Source: Obelidium mucronatum
Lineage: Eukaryota; Chytridiomycota; Chytridiomycetes; Chytridiales; Chytriomycetaceae
Direction of reading: 5' to 3'
NCBI GenBank assembly: GCA_025765595.1
Contig: JAIVFH010000008.1
Coordinates: forward strand, 124,001-188,000
DNA: 64,000 nucleotides
Positions 51,536 through 64,000 of the stretch are shown one piece after another. Under the pieces are notes generated by a model. That model had not been told where the DNA came from and did no database searches. It worked only from the letters and a program-made list of their open reading frames with translations. Every line of letters begins with the position of its first letter. The first letter of the stretch is position 1. The translations under genes were made by a program, and so were the position numbers.

Positions 51536-52201
51536 TTATCTTCAAGCTTTTTTTTTTGTTTGGTGGAGTTGCATTTGAGCTCTGTTAAGAGCAAAAAGAG
51601 TTACTCGCAAAAGCGGTTGCTGTTAAGAATTTGAATGGTTCCAGAGTATCTTGGAAAGAGGGAGGAGCCAGGAGGAGATTTATTTACGCAACTGACATTC
51701 ATTCAAAAAGTCAGTTGAAAATGAATAATACCAAGAGAAAGAGCCCAATACGCAAATCATAACGCGGGAAACTGTCCCCGCCACTTGGTTTGGGTCTAAA
51801 TAAATGGGTGCGGAGTGTTGAGAAAAAATTGACAATCCGTTGTCGCCCCTGACGCAATACCTACAAGTAAACACGTTGGACGGATCACAATCGGTATTAG
51901 AGAGGCTGCTCATTTGGAGAATATATAGGCAGCCAAGGGGCGGGCGTGTGGGATTCCAGGCCATGAAATGTTTCTGGTCAAATTAAGGTTCAAAGAAGAA
52001 GCGAGTGCCGCAATTTGGGAGGCTGTCGGCCAACATGTGGCGTTCGGCGGTGAACAAAACGCGTGTGAAATTGTAAAAATTGTCGTTTTCCCTCTACTAC
52101 AACAAATAAAATAATATGGCTCCAAAGACTCATATTTGAAAAACAAAATATATACCAACACAGTTCCCAAACATGTCAACAAATAAAGCAAAAACTATAA
52201 C
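51536..52201 (-). other. Intergenic region without recognised features
   Basis: About 670 bases between copy D and the CCT-alpha gene. Short open frames exist on both strands but none shows a domain, coding-like composition or splice context. The part near the CCT stop is A/T-rich. Confidence 0.5.
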
Positions 52202-54265
52202 TTAATGATCATGACCATCGTGTTCATCCCCACGCTGTTCGGGCTCAATCTTAATCATGTCATCGATTCTCAGCAGTGCAATAGCAGCTTCGGTTGCTGC
52301 CTTCAAACTTTTAACCTTACTGATGGCTGGCTCCAACACACCCGCATGCAAGTTATCTCTCACAACCCCGTTAATCAAATCCAATCCGTACCACTTTAGC
52401 TTTTGCTTTTCGGCATCCGCTCCTGGCGCTTGTGAGGCGTTATGGAATGCCCGCAACTTTGCCACCAAATCGGTAGAATCCTTAGCAGCGTTGACTGCGA
52501 GAGTCTTTGGAATCACAAGCATTGAATTGGCATACTCGGCAATGGCAAGCTGTTCGCGAGTTGGGATGGAGGTAGCATATTCTTCCAAATAGATGGACAG
52601 GGCGGCTTCGACACAGCCACCACCTGGAACAACGGTGTTGCTTTCCAAGGTTCTCTTGACCGCACACAAACTGTCGTGGACGGAACGCTCCATTTCGTCA
52701 AGCATGTAGTCGTTGGCTCCACGAAGAATGATAGATGATGATGCGTGGGATTTTGTTCCTTTGATGAGAATGCATTCGTTATCACTGATTCGCTCCTGGA
52801 CCACTTCTTCCGCGTATCCCAAATACGAAGCATCAAATGTCTCTTCGCCTGACAAGTTAGCAAGGGAAGCGACAAAAGTGGCTGCAGTCGAAGGGTTAAT
52901 AATTGCATGCAAAAAAGGAAAGCTGGCAAACCTCCAGAGGCTTTAGCGATCCGCTTCATGTCTTCTTTCAAAACCCGACGAACAGCCATGGCTCCAGCCT
53001 CAACGAAAAGCTTAAGACAAAGGTCGTCAATACCCTTAGTTGTAAGGATAACATTGGCACCAGAGTCGATAATCTTCTTGATACGTTCGGTCGTAATTTC
53101 AATTTCACTGCAGCAATAATATCCATCAGCAAACACATCAGCGAATTAAAAAATACGAACCGACGACGAATGTCCTCCAATTTGTCTGGGTCATCAATGA
53201 CAATGTTAACACCAAGGGACATTCGGTATTTTTGCAGGTTGATATCCAAGCACGCAATCTTGGCGCCGATAATCTTGGTTTTGATCGCTGAGCAGATTAC
53301 GTGTAAGAAAAAAACAGCCGACAGTGATTGAATTACCTTGCGAGGCAACGGTGCAGTTAAGGGCGTAGCCTCGAACCAACTGAGAATCCAGAACAGACTT
53401 TCCGTGCGCCTTGAGGACATTAATAGCCTTAATCGGGTACTTAATGTCGCCGCGTGGGTTTACTGTCTTGACGGCCGTGATAGCATCGACCACAATATTG
53501 GCAAAGAATTCATCATCCCTAATCAAGATGTTAGTAAACAGAACGGAAAGGATTTCAATACTCACGCTCCAATAATCTTTGAGGACATGCTTGTCTTTGC
53601 AACATTCATAAGACATTCACGTCCAAGAGTGTCCACCTTGCTAGTCATCTTTTCAACAATGAAACGCACAGCTTCCTTTGACGCTAATCTGTATCCAGAA
53701 ATGATGGTGGTAGGGTGAATCTTATTCTTGATGAGTTCGTTCGCGCGACGCAAGAGTTCCGCGGCAATAATAACAACTGATGTAGTTCCATCACCAACTT
53801 CCTTGTCTTGCTGCTGAGCAAGCTCGACCAGGACCTTGTTAATGCCACGATGCTTAGCCTTTTCCTCCTCAGATATTATACAACAAACGAGAGGCTAACC
53901 TTTCCAGCAGGATGCTCAACTTCCAGAAGACGTAAAATTGTGGCTCCGTCATTTGAAATGGTCACGTCCTGGTGTGATGAAAGCAAGGTTGGTGGGTGGA
54001 AACCCAAGCAAAACCACCACAAATCAACGTACACCAATATCGTCTACGAGCATCTTATCCAGACCAACTGGACCGAGAGAGGTCTTTACAATATTAGCAA
54101 TCGCCTGAGCAGCCATCACTGGTAGTTTGTTGGGCAGGGATAAACACGATGCAGTGAGCAGGCAAAAGCCAGAAAATACGAGTAGAAACACAAACCATTC
54201 TGGTTTCGAATGTCAGCACCAGAAGTCCGTTGGCCGCCAATCGAAAGTGCGTTTTGCGAACTCAT
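52202..54265 (-). CDS. TCP1: Chaperonin CCT/TRiC subunit alpha (TCP1)
   Basis: CCT-alpha is one of eight subunits of the cytosolic ring that folds actin and tubulin. The ATG at 54265 opens MSSQNALSIGGQRTSGADIR. About seven exons follow; the chain then runs through VGLDKMLVDDIG, DVTISNDGATILRLLEVEHP, the ATP site block VGDGTTSVVIIAAELL, and the apical KIIGAKIACLDINLQKYRM. Near the end are IILRGANDYMLDEMERS, VVPGGGCVEAALSIYLEEYA, LAVNAAKDSTDLVAKLRAFH and the alpha-specific LLRIDDMIKIEPE. Length and end (a His/Asp-rich tail) are normal. A 3' exon join near 52.9 kb adds a short intron. Confidence 0.94.
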
Positions 54266-54429
54266 TTTGGTGGTTTTAGTTTTTTTGGATTTTTGGCGAA
54301 GACTTTCTTCCTTTGCGCCTTCCACCCCCAAAACAAGTCAAGGATATCAAGAGCAACAAATACAAGAAGAGACGTTAAAACCTGCGATTTATTTCACATC
54401 ATTCATTCCTTTTGATCATTTTTTTGTTT

Positions 54430-55509
<1,080 letters not shown>

Positions 55510-55656
55510 TTTGCTGGGTTGGTTGATGACTTTGTTGGTGACGCGGTTTTTAAGAAAGGATTGTCCAATCAGAAACAGCCATCCACCCCAACACTCACAG
55601 CCGCCCGTCCCCTTCAGCCTGAAGTCTATCTGAAATCTAAAACCGAGAAAGTAAAA

Positions 55657-56940
55657 ATGGGCAGAAAGAAGATCAAGGTGCGCTCTCCTGCCGCTTCGTG
55701 CCCGTCGTACCACTGCTCTGACAGAGGAGGGTCTATAAATAACTAATCTCCTTATGTCCCAAAATAGATTCAACGTATCACTGATGAACGAAACAGACAG
55801 GTAAATCACTCTCCTCTCTTGGGCTCAAACTTTATGGCGGTCGGCCGTGATTTACGAGGGACACTACATTATTGTCACAGCAGAACCTTCCATTCGTTCC
55901 ACAGCCCCTCTATTCCATTCCATGAATACACTTCAACTTAACATTTAACTAAATTAAAATTCAAGGTCACGTTCTTAAAGCGCAAGTTTGGGCTTATGAA
56001 GAAAGCTTTTGAACTTTCGGTGTTGTGTGACTGCGAAATCGCTCTGATCATCATCAACAACAACAATAAACTCGTTCAATACGCGAGTACAGATATGGAT
56101 AAGATTTTGCTGAAGTATACAGAGGTTGGGATATGGTTTTCGGCTGTCTGGACTCTTAACGCATCTTTCTTAAACAGTACAGTGAGCCCCACGAAAGCCG
56201 CGGAAATGCAGATGTATGTGAGATTAGTTCTTTGATTTTTCGCGCTTACTCTTTTGCAGTTCCAGAATTTGATGGACAATGACGATGATGAGGAAGCTTT
56301 CCCAGAAAATCCAGATGCGGGAACTCCTGATAGCGTTGCGCAACAAAACGCTCTCAATCAGATTCACGATGCTGCTACCGCTGGGATATTTTCAGGTACT
56401 TTTGTTTTCACAGTTGTCAAGCGCCACACTTATCGTAATTAGCAACCATCGACCGACAATCTCTTGGCTCAAATGACTCCCGACTCTCAGGTTTAATTTA
56501 CTTTAATTTCGCTGTGTTTATTGTTTCTCTCTCCTTTAACATGGATGGCGATTTCTAACTCTTTTGAAAAGCAGACTGGTACACTTCAGCAATACCAACC
56601 CAACTTTTACGTTGATTGGCCAAACAATAATTCTACTTCCACTTCCGCTATTTCCGGCCAACATTCCACTTCTGACAATCATCATTTTGCTTATCACCTG
56701 CAACAACCACAAGAACAATCTTTATCTCATTCGAACTTCAGCACTGGCTCCTCATCATCAAGACCAAAACGTAACTCAACTGGAGGCGGAAGAAGACGAT
56801 CTATAACCGACATTGATGACGATGAGTATGGTGGAGGTGGTGATTTGGATGACGATGGTGGCAGTACGAAAAGGTTTTTATGCACATCTTGGAATATCTA
56901 GTTACTCATTTATTACCACAGGAAAGGGAAAAAAGTCTAA
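55657..56940 (+). CDS. MADS-box transcription factor, MEF2/RLM1 type
   Basis: Exon 1 is 21 bases (55657-55677, MGRKKIK). Exon 2 (55768-55800) gives [11 protein letters not shown] and exon 3 (from 55966) [20 protein letters not shown], then [20 protein letters not shown]. This is the DNA-binding and dimerisation MADS domain of the type II (MEF2-like) class. After [19 protein letters not shown] follow acidic ([14 protein letters not shown]), Gln-rich and Ser-rich stretches, a basic patch [14 protein letters not shown] and an acidic end. Joins after 56390 are less sure. In yeast, RLM1 acts below the cell-wall MAP kinase; that link here is only by family. Confidence 0.88.
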
Positions 56941-57108
56941 GAGATGAATTGCTTCATTCCTTTAGATATGTGACTCTTCAGTTTTACAGTTCACTTCAGT
57001 TCTTTTTTTGAAGTTCACAACATATTCCATTCCTGAGAATCAACACTACATAACGAATCTTTGTTTATTTCCAAAGTTGTTTTATGCTGTTAGATGATGT
57101 TGTAGAGT

Positions 57109-57408
57109 CTAGACGGATGTTTCTGACACAGCCTGTTCTCCCAGCAGCTTTGCCTGCAATGCCTCGTTCCTTTCGTATTCGATGGTATTTTCAAGAATCT
57201 GTCTCCGCCTTTCATCATCTCGAACGATTCCCAATCTACGAACCTAACAGCAGCAGCCAGTTGGGTTTAGCACCAAGTTGACGAGCTTAACCTCAGATAC
57301 CGTCAATTCGTCATCCTTAAGCTTGAAAACTCCAAAGATCGTGAGCGTTGTGAATAGAATCGATCCTGCAAAAGTCAGTTTGGATCTTCGACTTGCATAC
57401 TCCATCAT
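57109..57408 (-). CDS. PET117: PET117-like cytochrome c oxidase assembly protein
   Basis: The ATG is at 57408 or 57405 (MMEYASRRSKLTFAG). One membrane segment follows (FAGSILFTTLTIFGVFKL). An intron of about 50 bases ends at TGTTAG| near 57238 and links VSE to VRRLGIVRDDERRRQI, the conserved RDDERR block of PET117, which anchors in the inner mitochondrial membrane and helps heme a/complex IV assembly. The protein has about 80 residues, as expected. The short length limits certainty. Confidence 0.75.
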
Positions 57409-57497
57409 TTTGTTCTTTTTTTTTTTCAAATATCAACTCATCATTACTCATGCACACGGATGAGGTATTCTGCGTTCAATTTTAATATTAAAACGAC

Positions 57498-58375
57498 TTA
57501 CTCCTGCTTCATCATGAGATCACGTTCCTCTTTCTCCTCTCCTTCCTCCAAGAATCCCATATACACCACCCAGAATCCAACAGTCAAAACTGTCCCGCTC
57601 AGCTTTTCCGGAATATCATGGAAATGAATTGCAGTAGCCATCAACATGAACCACCATAACCCAGCAAACCCTGCCAACACTGTCATCGACCCCAAAACAA
57701 CCAACGATTGCTCGAAATCCCCCAAGCGCCTTGCGGCGCGCAGCTCCTCCCAAATCAAGATTCCACAATGTATCAAGAGAAGACAATGGCCACTGACATC
57801 AAATCCAGTCCATTCGCCCCCGTCTTTCTTGCAAGACCGGGCCGTGGAATACAAGATTGATTTGTCTGGGTTATCCAGAGTACATGATCCTGTTGCATGG
57901 TAAATTCGATCGAGGATGGAGTGACCAAAGAACCATTGAGTTGTAAGGACCCAAAACACTGTTGCTACAGTGTACCGTTTCAAGCGTGCCGGGAGAGACG
58001 GAATTCTGGCCTGGAGAATAAACTTGGAAGGGAATGCTAAAGTTGCTGCAATCAAGATCCAGAGTGCGACGCTTGTCCATCCCTGACAGTGGTGTCGTCA
58101 AAACAAGTTCTAGAAGGTTAAACCATAACGTAACCCACCCACGCCCATTTGGCAAAGACCACATTGAGAATGTTTCTTTTGTTTGAGACCCAGGAGTCTT
58201 GAAGTGTGATGAAGGATCCAATTATGACAGTGAAAGTGTAGATGAGGAGGATGCTAGAGTAACGATGGAGCCGTCATTAGATTGATTTTCGTCCCGACTT
58301 GGAACTAAATAATGGATCTTCGAATCTATGGTGTCATGGAACTTACTTGATCTGACGATTTGTGAGTTGAGGCAT
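57498..58375 (-). CDS. SCS3: FIT family protein (FITM2/SCS3)
   Basis: FIT proteins sit in the ER membrane, act on acyl-CoA and are needed for normal lipid-droplet budding. Exons 58375-58347, 58253-58139 and 58082-57498. The family signature is present: FDVSGHCLLLIHC, with the first catalytic His, and the second region HDIPEKLSGTVLTVGFWVV. Several membrane segments are evident (ILLIYTFTVIIGSFITL; SVALWILIAATLAF; TVLAGFAGLWWFMLMATAI). The second catalytic His is expected in TAIHFHDIPEK. The C-terminus is short and acidic. Confidence 0.87.
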
Positions 58376-58606
58376 TGTTTTTTATGGAAAGATTCATCTT
58401 AAAAGAACAATCATGTGGTTATTATTGTCGTGAGTTATTATTGTGGGTCTTAAGGCACTGCCAGTAATTTGGCTGTTGGGAATTGTTTTCAATGTTGTCT
58501 ATGTGCTTGCGTCATCATCGTCATCCCCCCCTCCGTCCTCGGACAACTCATCACCAGTCTCGTAAGGAATATTGTTTGGTGCCTGGAAGCTTATTTAGCA
58601 GCTTTT

Positions 58607-58798
58607 CTACGCCTTTAATACACGACCAACCGCAGAAGTTGGCAGAGAAATTGAACTTGTTGAATCAAGACCCAACGGTTTTGGTGCTTTCTTCTCACGA
58701 ATGGCTTTTAGCGCCGCTTTTCGTTGGTTTTCGAGAGCATCCAAATCGCGCGCCGCTGCATGGGAAGCCGGAAGATTTGCCCACAAAAGTTTGTTCAT
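58607..58798 (-). CDS. Small hypothetical protein (63 aa)
   Basis: An ATG-initiated frame, MNKLLWANLPASHAAARDLD, continues with an Ala/Lys-rich helix (NQRKAALKAIREKKAPKP). It lies 54 bases upstream of the start of the class C receptor gene on the other strand. The composition looks coding, but no family is known and the length is near the limit of chance. Confidence 0.4.
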   Translation of the reverse strand: MNKLLWANLPASHAAARDLDALENQRKAALKAIREKKAPKPLGLDSTSSISLPTSAVGRVLKA

Positions 58799-58851
58799 AT
58801 CTCTCTCTTTTTGTATTAAATAATATTAGAATAAATATACACTATTATAGG

Positions 58852-61800
58852 ATGGCTTTAAAAGCACGCGTTTTTTCCTTTGTTGTTGTTGTAGCCTATT
58901 GTAGGCCGCTAAGTTATGCAACAATCCAACCAACTGAATCCTTTGTCTTTTTGTGACCACTTCAAAAAAAAACCCCCCCACAGTTCATCAATGGCGAGTT
59001 CTCTTTTAAACAAGTTACAAACCAACATAACAATTGGGCTCGTGAGCTGGTACTGCTATGTGCCGGGAATCACTTACAATGGATCTTATGCTTCGGATTA
59101 CCCTGAAGTTTACAATCCAAAATACATCAATTTGAATGGCCAGTCCGGTTTCTACTATGTAATTGATGCTGCTGCGCGAGCAGCTGTTTCGATTATCAAT
59201 AGTCGAGCCGACATTCTTCCACAAACAACAGTGAACGTGAAAAGATTCTCTGATTGTGGTCCGTACTGGAGCACGGTTGAACACGACTTTTCAGGTCATA
59301 CTGGAGGATATGCTATGGCTGTAATGGGTAAAGACATTGGCGAAAAGCATAAAGATGTGATCGGAATGGTTGGCCACCAGTATTCATCTGTCGCACAGTT
59401 GAGTTTGATGACTTTTCCTGTGACCTTTCTCCCAATAACTTTCTTTGTCATTTTAATTAGGGGGACTGCTGAAGTTTTGGAAAAGTATCAGGTTTTTTTT
59501 CTCCTTCGAAAAGTTTCGTCAATTGTCATTGAACAGTTCGTTCTTTTTTTCAAGATTCCACTATGTTCCGAAAACTCAGCAGCTCCAAGATTGAGTGATA
59601 AAGTTAAAGTTTCCCTATTTTTTCCGCACTGTTGCCTCGTCTGGATTGGGGACATATTTGTTTGCCCTGTTGAAAGTTTGGAAAATTAATCGAATGGTGA
59701 TAATTTCTCAATCGGATGATCTAATGAGTAAAGGATGTAAGTGGTCCATCGGTTGGAAGTCTTTGATTTTATCTAAGAAGTGCTTCAGTCACATCGGATA
59801 TTCTTGGAACAGCTGGCCGGAGCGGCATACGCATGTATCCACCAATTCAATTGAAAGGCGAATTAACGCAAGATATGGTGGATTATGCCAAAACATCAAT
59901 GTTGCGTAACTCCGTCCGGTACATCATCTTTGTGAAGTATTCCTAAACACCAAACTTCAATAATCTTACCTCTTCCTCATCAAAGATATGTTTACATTTC
60001 CGGACAAGACGCATTTGTCGCCAAAGTTTATTTTAGCTTGGCTCTTTTGGGAATGGTGGGACCCAGCTATGTCTACATGGGACTCAACCCTCCAAAACCC
60101 ATTACATCGTCTACTGCATTGCTTTCTCCCCAACGTAAAAGCTTGAATTAATAAGTTCAAAACACTCTGGTAACTGTAGTTTTTTTTTTCGAATACCAGT
60201 GACCGCCTTGAGCCGCAATGCTACACAAATGGCTGCTCTGAAGTCAAGGGTTTCTTCACATCACGCCGCTTAATGAACAAAACGTCCACTCTGAATGGGT
60301 CCAACCTCTTTATGATGAAATTTTAAAGGCTTCCAAGTTTGATAAAGACACGTTAATGTAAGCGGTTTTCTTTTTAGAAATACATTTGTTCATTGAAACT
60401 ACATCAGGACGATGGGATTCAGCTCTCCAGCAAGTATGCTCCAATCTTGGGCCATCTCGAATGTATTTGATTGCACAATGTTGATGCTTCTTGGGATGGA
60501 TAAATTGCTGAAAGATAATCCAACGTTTACCGCACAACAACTGGCTTCGCGAGATCTTTCGAAATACTTAAACTATTCTCAGTTTTTGAATATTAGCTAC
60601 CGTGGCTTGACTGCAGATCCCCTGTTGCTAAATCCAGATGGAGACTTGCTTGTGTAAGTAGTCAATAATTATAGGATTAGCTGGACTCAATGTATCTCAT
60701 TATTTACCAGTCCATACAATATGTTGTCTCTTACTGGAGGCCTGGATTTGAGCATTTCTGCAAATCCATTTCTTTCAAAGCAATTCGCCGTCACTAATCT
60801 GGCGGGAACTAAAGTATCCTTCATAGCCAAGCCTTTCTTTTATGGAGGGTCTTCTGATCCTCCTCCTGATGGCCCACCGGAAGTCATTATTACATTTGTT
60901 CAAAACGACTTGTTTTCATCAAGAGGGCAAGGGATATTAATTATGGCTATCATCGGGATTCTATTGAGCTCGTTTCTGTTTGCTATATTTCTAAAATTTA
61001 AGGAAACTAAGCAGCTGAAACTGGCTTCCGTTCCAGAGTGTTTGGTTGCAATTACCGGAACTATGATGTGTTATTGTTCATTATTGTCCTATTTGGACAA
61101 TGTTACGGAATTCAAATGCATTGCGAGAATGTGGGTACAACTGGTTGGATATTTGCTGACAATTCTTCCAATCGTGGTCAAAAATGCCCGGTTATATGTT
61201 GTCTTGAACTCAAAGAAGAGACTGGATGGTGCTCAACTGACTCTAGTTAATCGAATTGTTCTTTGTATTGGATTAATTATTCAAGGGGTAAGGTTTCACA
61301 AAGCAATGATGGGTATTGTGCTGACAACTTTGTGGCAGGCCTTGTTGGCATACTGGACTGTTTCCACCAAGAATACCCCCATTCTGCTGACATCCGATGC
61401 CAACTCTTTTCTTGTTTGCGCAACTCGAAGCAAACCTGGCAGCGCATCAATTGAACTTCTCGTAGGATATGGAGGAGTCGTACATTTATGTCTGGCCCTC
61501 TTTGCTTACTTACTCAGAGATGCTGATTCTCATTTGAATGAGTCCCCAGCACTCACTGCTATTTTCGCTCTTGTTGCTATGTTGGTTGGTCTGTATCAGA
61601 TCTTACCATCCAACCCAGGCCCTCGGCTCGATATGTTTCAAGCGCTTTGTATTTGGATGGCAACCACTCTCACTCTATTTTTCATGTTTGCTCAAAAAGT
61701 GTCTTCCGTTGTGTTTGAGGAATTCATTGAAAAGACATTCTCATTCAGCAAGAGTTTTGAAGGAACTAGAAGCTCTGAAAAGAAAAAGAATTTGTCAAAC

Positions 61801-62472
61801 AAGAGTTTAAATGCACTTAATACTAAAGAGGGCTCAAATATTAGATCAAGTTGAGTTTGTCCCTGCTTTTTTTTATTTTCCGTCCAGTTAACAAAGGGTT
61901 TGAAAAAACAAACAGACTCAGACGTTAGGGATTCAGTCGAACGTATTCATGCAACACCAGCTATTGCGAACACCACAGCCACAACTCTTGATCCAGCAGC
62001 TCTGACGCGAAAAGGAAGCAAACGAGAAACCCTTGGCATGCAGCGATCTCCAAGCGCCAGCAACCAAAATTTGGCCGTCAAGAAAACAACTGACATTGGA
62101 ATCCCTAAAGGCAGAAACTTGGGGCGACCCTGCCTGTGCGAAACAATGTCTGGAATACAAATTTTCAAAATGAAATCTCACCCAACTCAAGCTTTCTGGA
62201 GCGTCTGGGATGGCGGCGTTTGCTACATTAACCATGCGAGAAAGACAGCCTGGGTTTCTCTCGCGACTTTGGGATCTGTTCACACACTCACTCTCACAGC
62301 CACCATGAAGGCAGACAAAGTTCCTGGGTTGAACCAAATATCCATATCAGATTTTCCTATGTACCAGTATCGTTTCATTCTAGAGTTCAAAGATGAAGCA
62401 AGTGCTACAGCATTTATCAATGCCTTTTCGAATCACAAGACAAGGTTTCTTTCACTGCCTTCAAACGAATAA
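58852..62472 (+). CDS. Class C G-protein-coupled receptor 2 with a long cytoplasmic tail
   Basis: Exon 1 (ATG 58852) encodes a signal peptide (MALKARVFSFVVVVAYCRPL). A GTGACC donor joins it to the exon that reads QTNITIGLVSWYCYVPGITY. The ligand-binding domain (VNVKRFSDCG, DVIGMVGHQYSSV, SAAPRLSDK, YVYISGQDAFVAKVYFSLA) runs to about 60.7 kb, and one base near 59605 breaks the frame before FPYFFRTVASSGLGTY. Seven membrane helices lie at about 60.93-61.71 kb (ILIMAIIGILLSSFLFAIFL; TLFFMFAQKVSSVVF). The tail probably continues over an intron at about 61851-61897 into a region (MSGIQIFKMKSHPTQAFWSV to EFKDEASATAFINAFSNH) that looks like a PH-type fold. If that join is wrong, 61900-62472 is a separate gene. 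Confidence 0.75.
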
Positions 62473-62528
62473 AAGTAGAGCAGCCATACTTATTTATAAT
62501 TGATTGATACCATTGTTTATTATAATTG

Positions 62529-64000
62529 TCACTGAAGTTCAAGGTCACCAGCACCACCCAACATATCATCCATCCGATCCAACGTGTAAGATATCAAGTA
62601 ACTCTTCTTGAGCATTTCATCGACATGAGTATAATGCCTTTCACTGTAGACGATCAACGAATCCAATAGATCCTTCACTTTTTTAGTCTCCAGTAATGAA
62701 TTGGCAGATTTGTTGCTCAGAATTAAATGGAGTAGAATTTGCGCGATAGAGGCATGCTTAGAATGCGTGTTCCAGTTTTTGATGTATCCAAGAAGTTGTT
62801 CCAACTGAGCAGGTTCCAGCTCTTTGATGACTTCATCGACTGTGTACAACCCAGTAATACTGTTTGCATGCAGCCTTGTCTTGTTGAGTTGCTTGAAAAG
62901 ATTCAAAAGGCGCACTGGTTTATCAAGTTCCATTGCTAAAATAATGGCGTTCTTGTAATCCTTCTTTTTCAAAAAGTTGAGTAAATCTTGTTCTCTAAAA
63001 AAAAAAAGATTTAGCGGGGGTTTACTGCAAAAAGAAAAAGGGAGGGTTTACTTTGTGATCTTCTCATTTGTGGTCTTGTCATGCTCTTCCTGTTCTTCGA
63101 CAGTGCAGTCCTCCCAAACGGTGATTTTGGAATCAGCGCCTCCAGACACAACCAATGATTCATCCCGATTGGTTGTGAGAGCCCATACTTTGTCTTCGTG
63201 ATTGTCGAAGGTGGCCACACATTCGTTGCTTTTGATGTTCCATAGCTTCACGAGACCATCTGATCCAGACGAGACCATTTGCATGCCAAAGGAAATGAAG
63301 GAAATTTTAAGTACTGAGTTAAGGTGGCCTTCAAGCGTCTGATTGGACACAAGAAATATGTTAAATTGCTGATTTATGTGACATAGGAAATTCTCACCTT
63401 CAGACATGAATAATCCGACATGGACCACAACTTAATTGTCTTATCACCAGACGACGTCACTAGAACTTGATCGACTGTAGAAAACTGGACACACCAAACT
63501 CCACGCTTGTGGCCTTGACATGTGCCAATAAGCGATCCATTTGTTGCAGACCAAACTTTCGCAGTCTTGTCCTGAGACCCGGTAGCAAAGATCCTGTCGT
63601 TTGGTGCGACAGCAATTGAATTGATATCTTTTTCATGTGCTTGGAATGTGTATGAGGATTTGAGAGTAATTGGCTCTTCAGACGATGCAGCTTGCTTTTC
63701 TGTAACACAAAACGTTAAGCAACGCTTTTAAGTGTAAAAGGGAACACAGTATACCAAGTTTTGAAGTATCCCAAAATTTAATTGTGCGATCTTGAGAGCC
63801 ACTGATCAGGAATGAATTTGCTTTGCGGGAGAATGCAACAGCACCTACTGCCTCTGTGTGGCCCACACAAGAACCAATCAAAGAGAATCTGGGATTTGCG
63901 ATTTTTAATGAGAGAACGCCGTTGACTAAATGAATCCATACCTTTTGGAGTCTTCTGAATACTGCCAAATCAATGCAGTGTTATCTTTGGATCCAGATGC
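62529..64000 (-). CDS. UTP13: U3 snoRNP protein UTP13 (TBL3), 5' end outside the window
   Basis: UTP13 is a tandem WD40 protein of the UtpB complex, needed for early 18S rRNA processing in the nucleolus. The C-terminal exon (62529 to about 62998) gives LLNFLKKKDYKNAIILAMEL, LDKPVRLLNLFKQL, LHLILSNKSANSLLETKKVK: the UTP13 C-terminal helical domain. Upstream exons (63048-63968) carry WD repeats with GADSKITVWED, SSGSDGLVKLWNIKSNECVA, TSSGDKTIKLWSMSD and SGSQDRTIKFWDTSK. Short introns separate them. The gene continues past position 64000. Confidence 0.9.

Overview
The window is nuclear DNA of a fungus with small spliced genes. Introns are GT-AG and mostly about 45-150 bases; many genes are divergent or convergent with almost no space between them. 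The gene content (fungal NUXM-type complex I subunit, GID4, Mif2/CENP-C with its cupin, class C GPCRs, several GT21 ceramide glucosyltransferases, an Agd3-like CE18 deacetylase) fits an early-diverging, zoosporic-type (chytrid-like) fungus. That placement is inference. No rRNA, tRNA, CRISPR array or recognisable transposon was found. Coordinates of spliced genes are spans from start to stop codon; splice sites were read by eye and can be off by a base.

Layout. 1-1.4 kb: 3' part of a CaMKK/SAK1-type kinase. 1.6-5.2 kb (-): CENP-C/Mif2. 5.4-6.9 kb (-): Eis-like GNAT acetyltransferase. 7.1-10.8 kb (+): two tandem secreted proteins with fibrinogen/intelectin-like domains, partly frame-broken. 10.9-12.1 kb (-): mitochondrial enoyl-CoA hydratase, head to head with an acidic coilin-like protein (12.2-14.9 kb). 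15.4-16.3 kb: complex I 21 kDa subunit. 16.6-17.9 kb: decayed GNAT copy. 18.0-22.0 kb: Agd3-like deacetylase with a mucin-like linker. 22.4-23.5 kb (-): unknown protein. 23.6-26.0 kb: BIO2 and BIO4 head to head. 26.0-26.7 kb (-): CDGSH iron-sulfur protein. 26.8-31.9 kb (-): USP7/Ubp15 and a possible N-terminal extension. 32.0-34.4 kb (+): unknown protein. 34.4-37.5 kb (-): a small protein and class C GPCR 1. 37.7-43.0 kb (+): three tandem ceramide glucosyltransferases. 43.2-45.4 kb (-): degenerate acyl-CoA synthetase. 45.5-48.2 kb (-): GID4 and fibrillarin. 48.4-51.5 kb (-): two more GNAT copies. 52.2-55.5 kb (-): CCT-alpha and proteasome alpha-5. 55.7-56.9 kb (+): MADS-box factor. 57.1-58.4 kb (-): PET117-like and FIT/SCS3. 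58.9-62.5 kb (+): class C GPCR 2. 62.5 kb to the end (-): UTP13, 5' end outside.

How the genes relate. The biotin pair is the only clear pathway unit: BioB and BioD read out of one promoter. The 7-22 kb stretch is rich in secreted, Thr-rich surface proteins. Housekeeping genes (CCT, proteasome, fibrillarin, UTP13, complex I) are scattered. Recently expanded families are the GNAT set (four copies, most frame-broken), the GT21 set (three intact copies), the secreted-domain pair and the class C GPCR pair.
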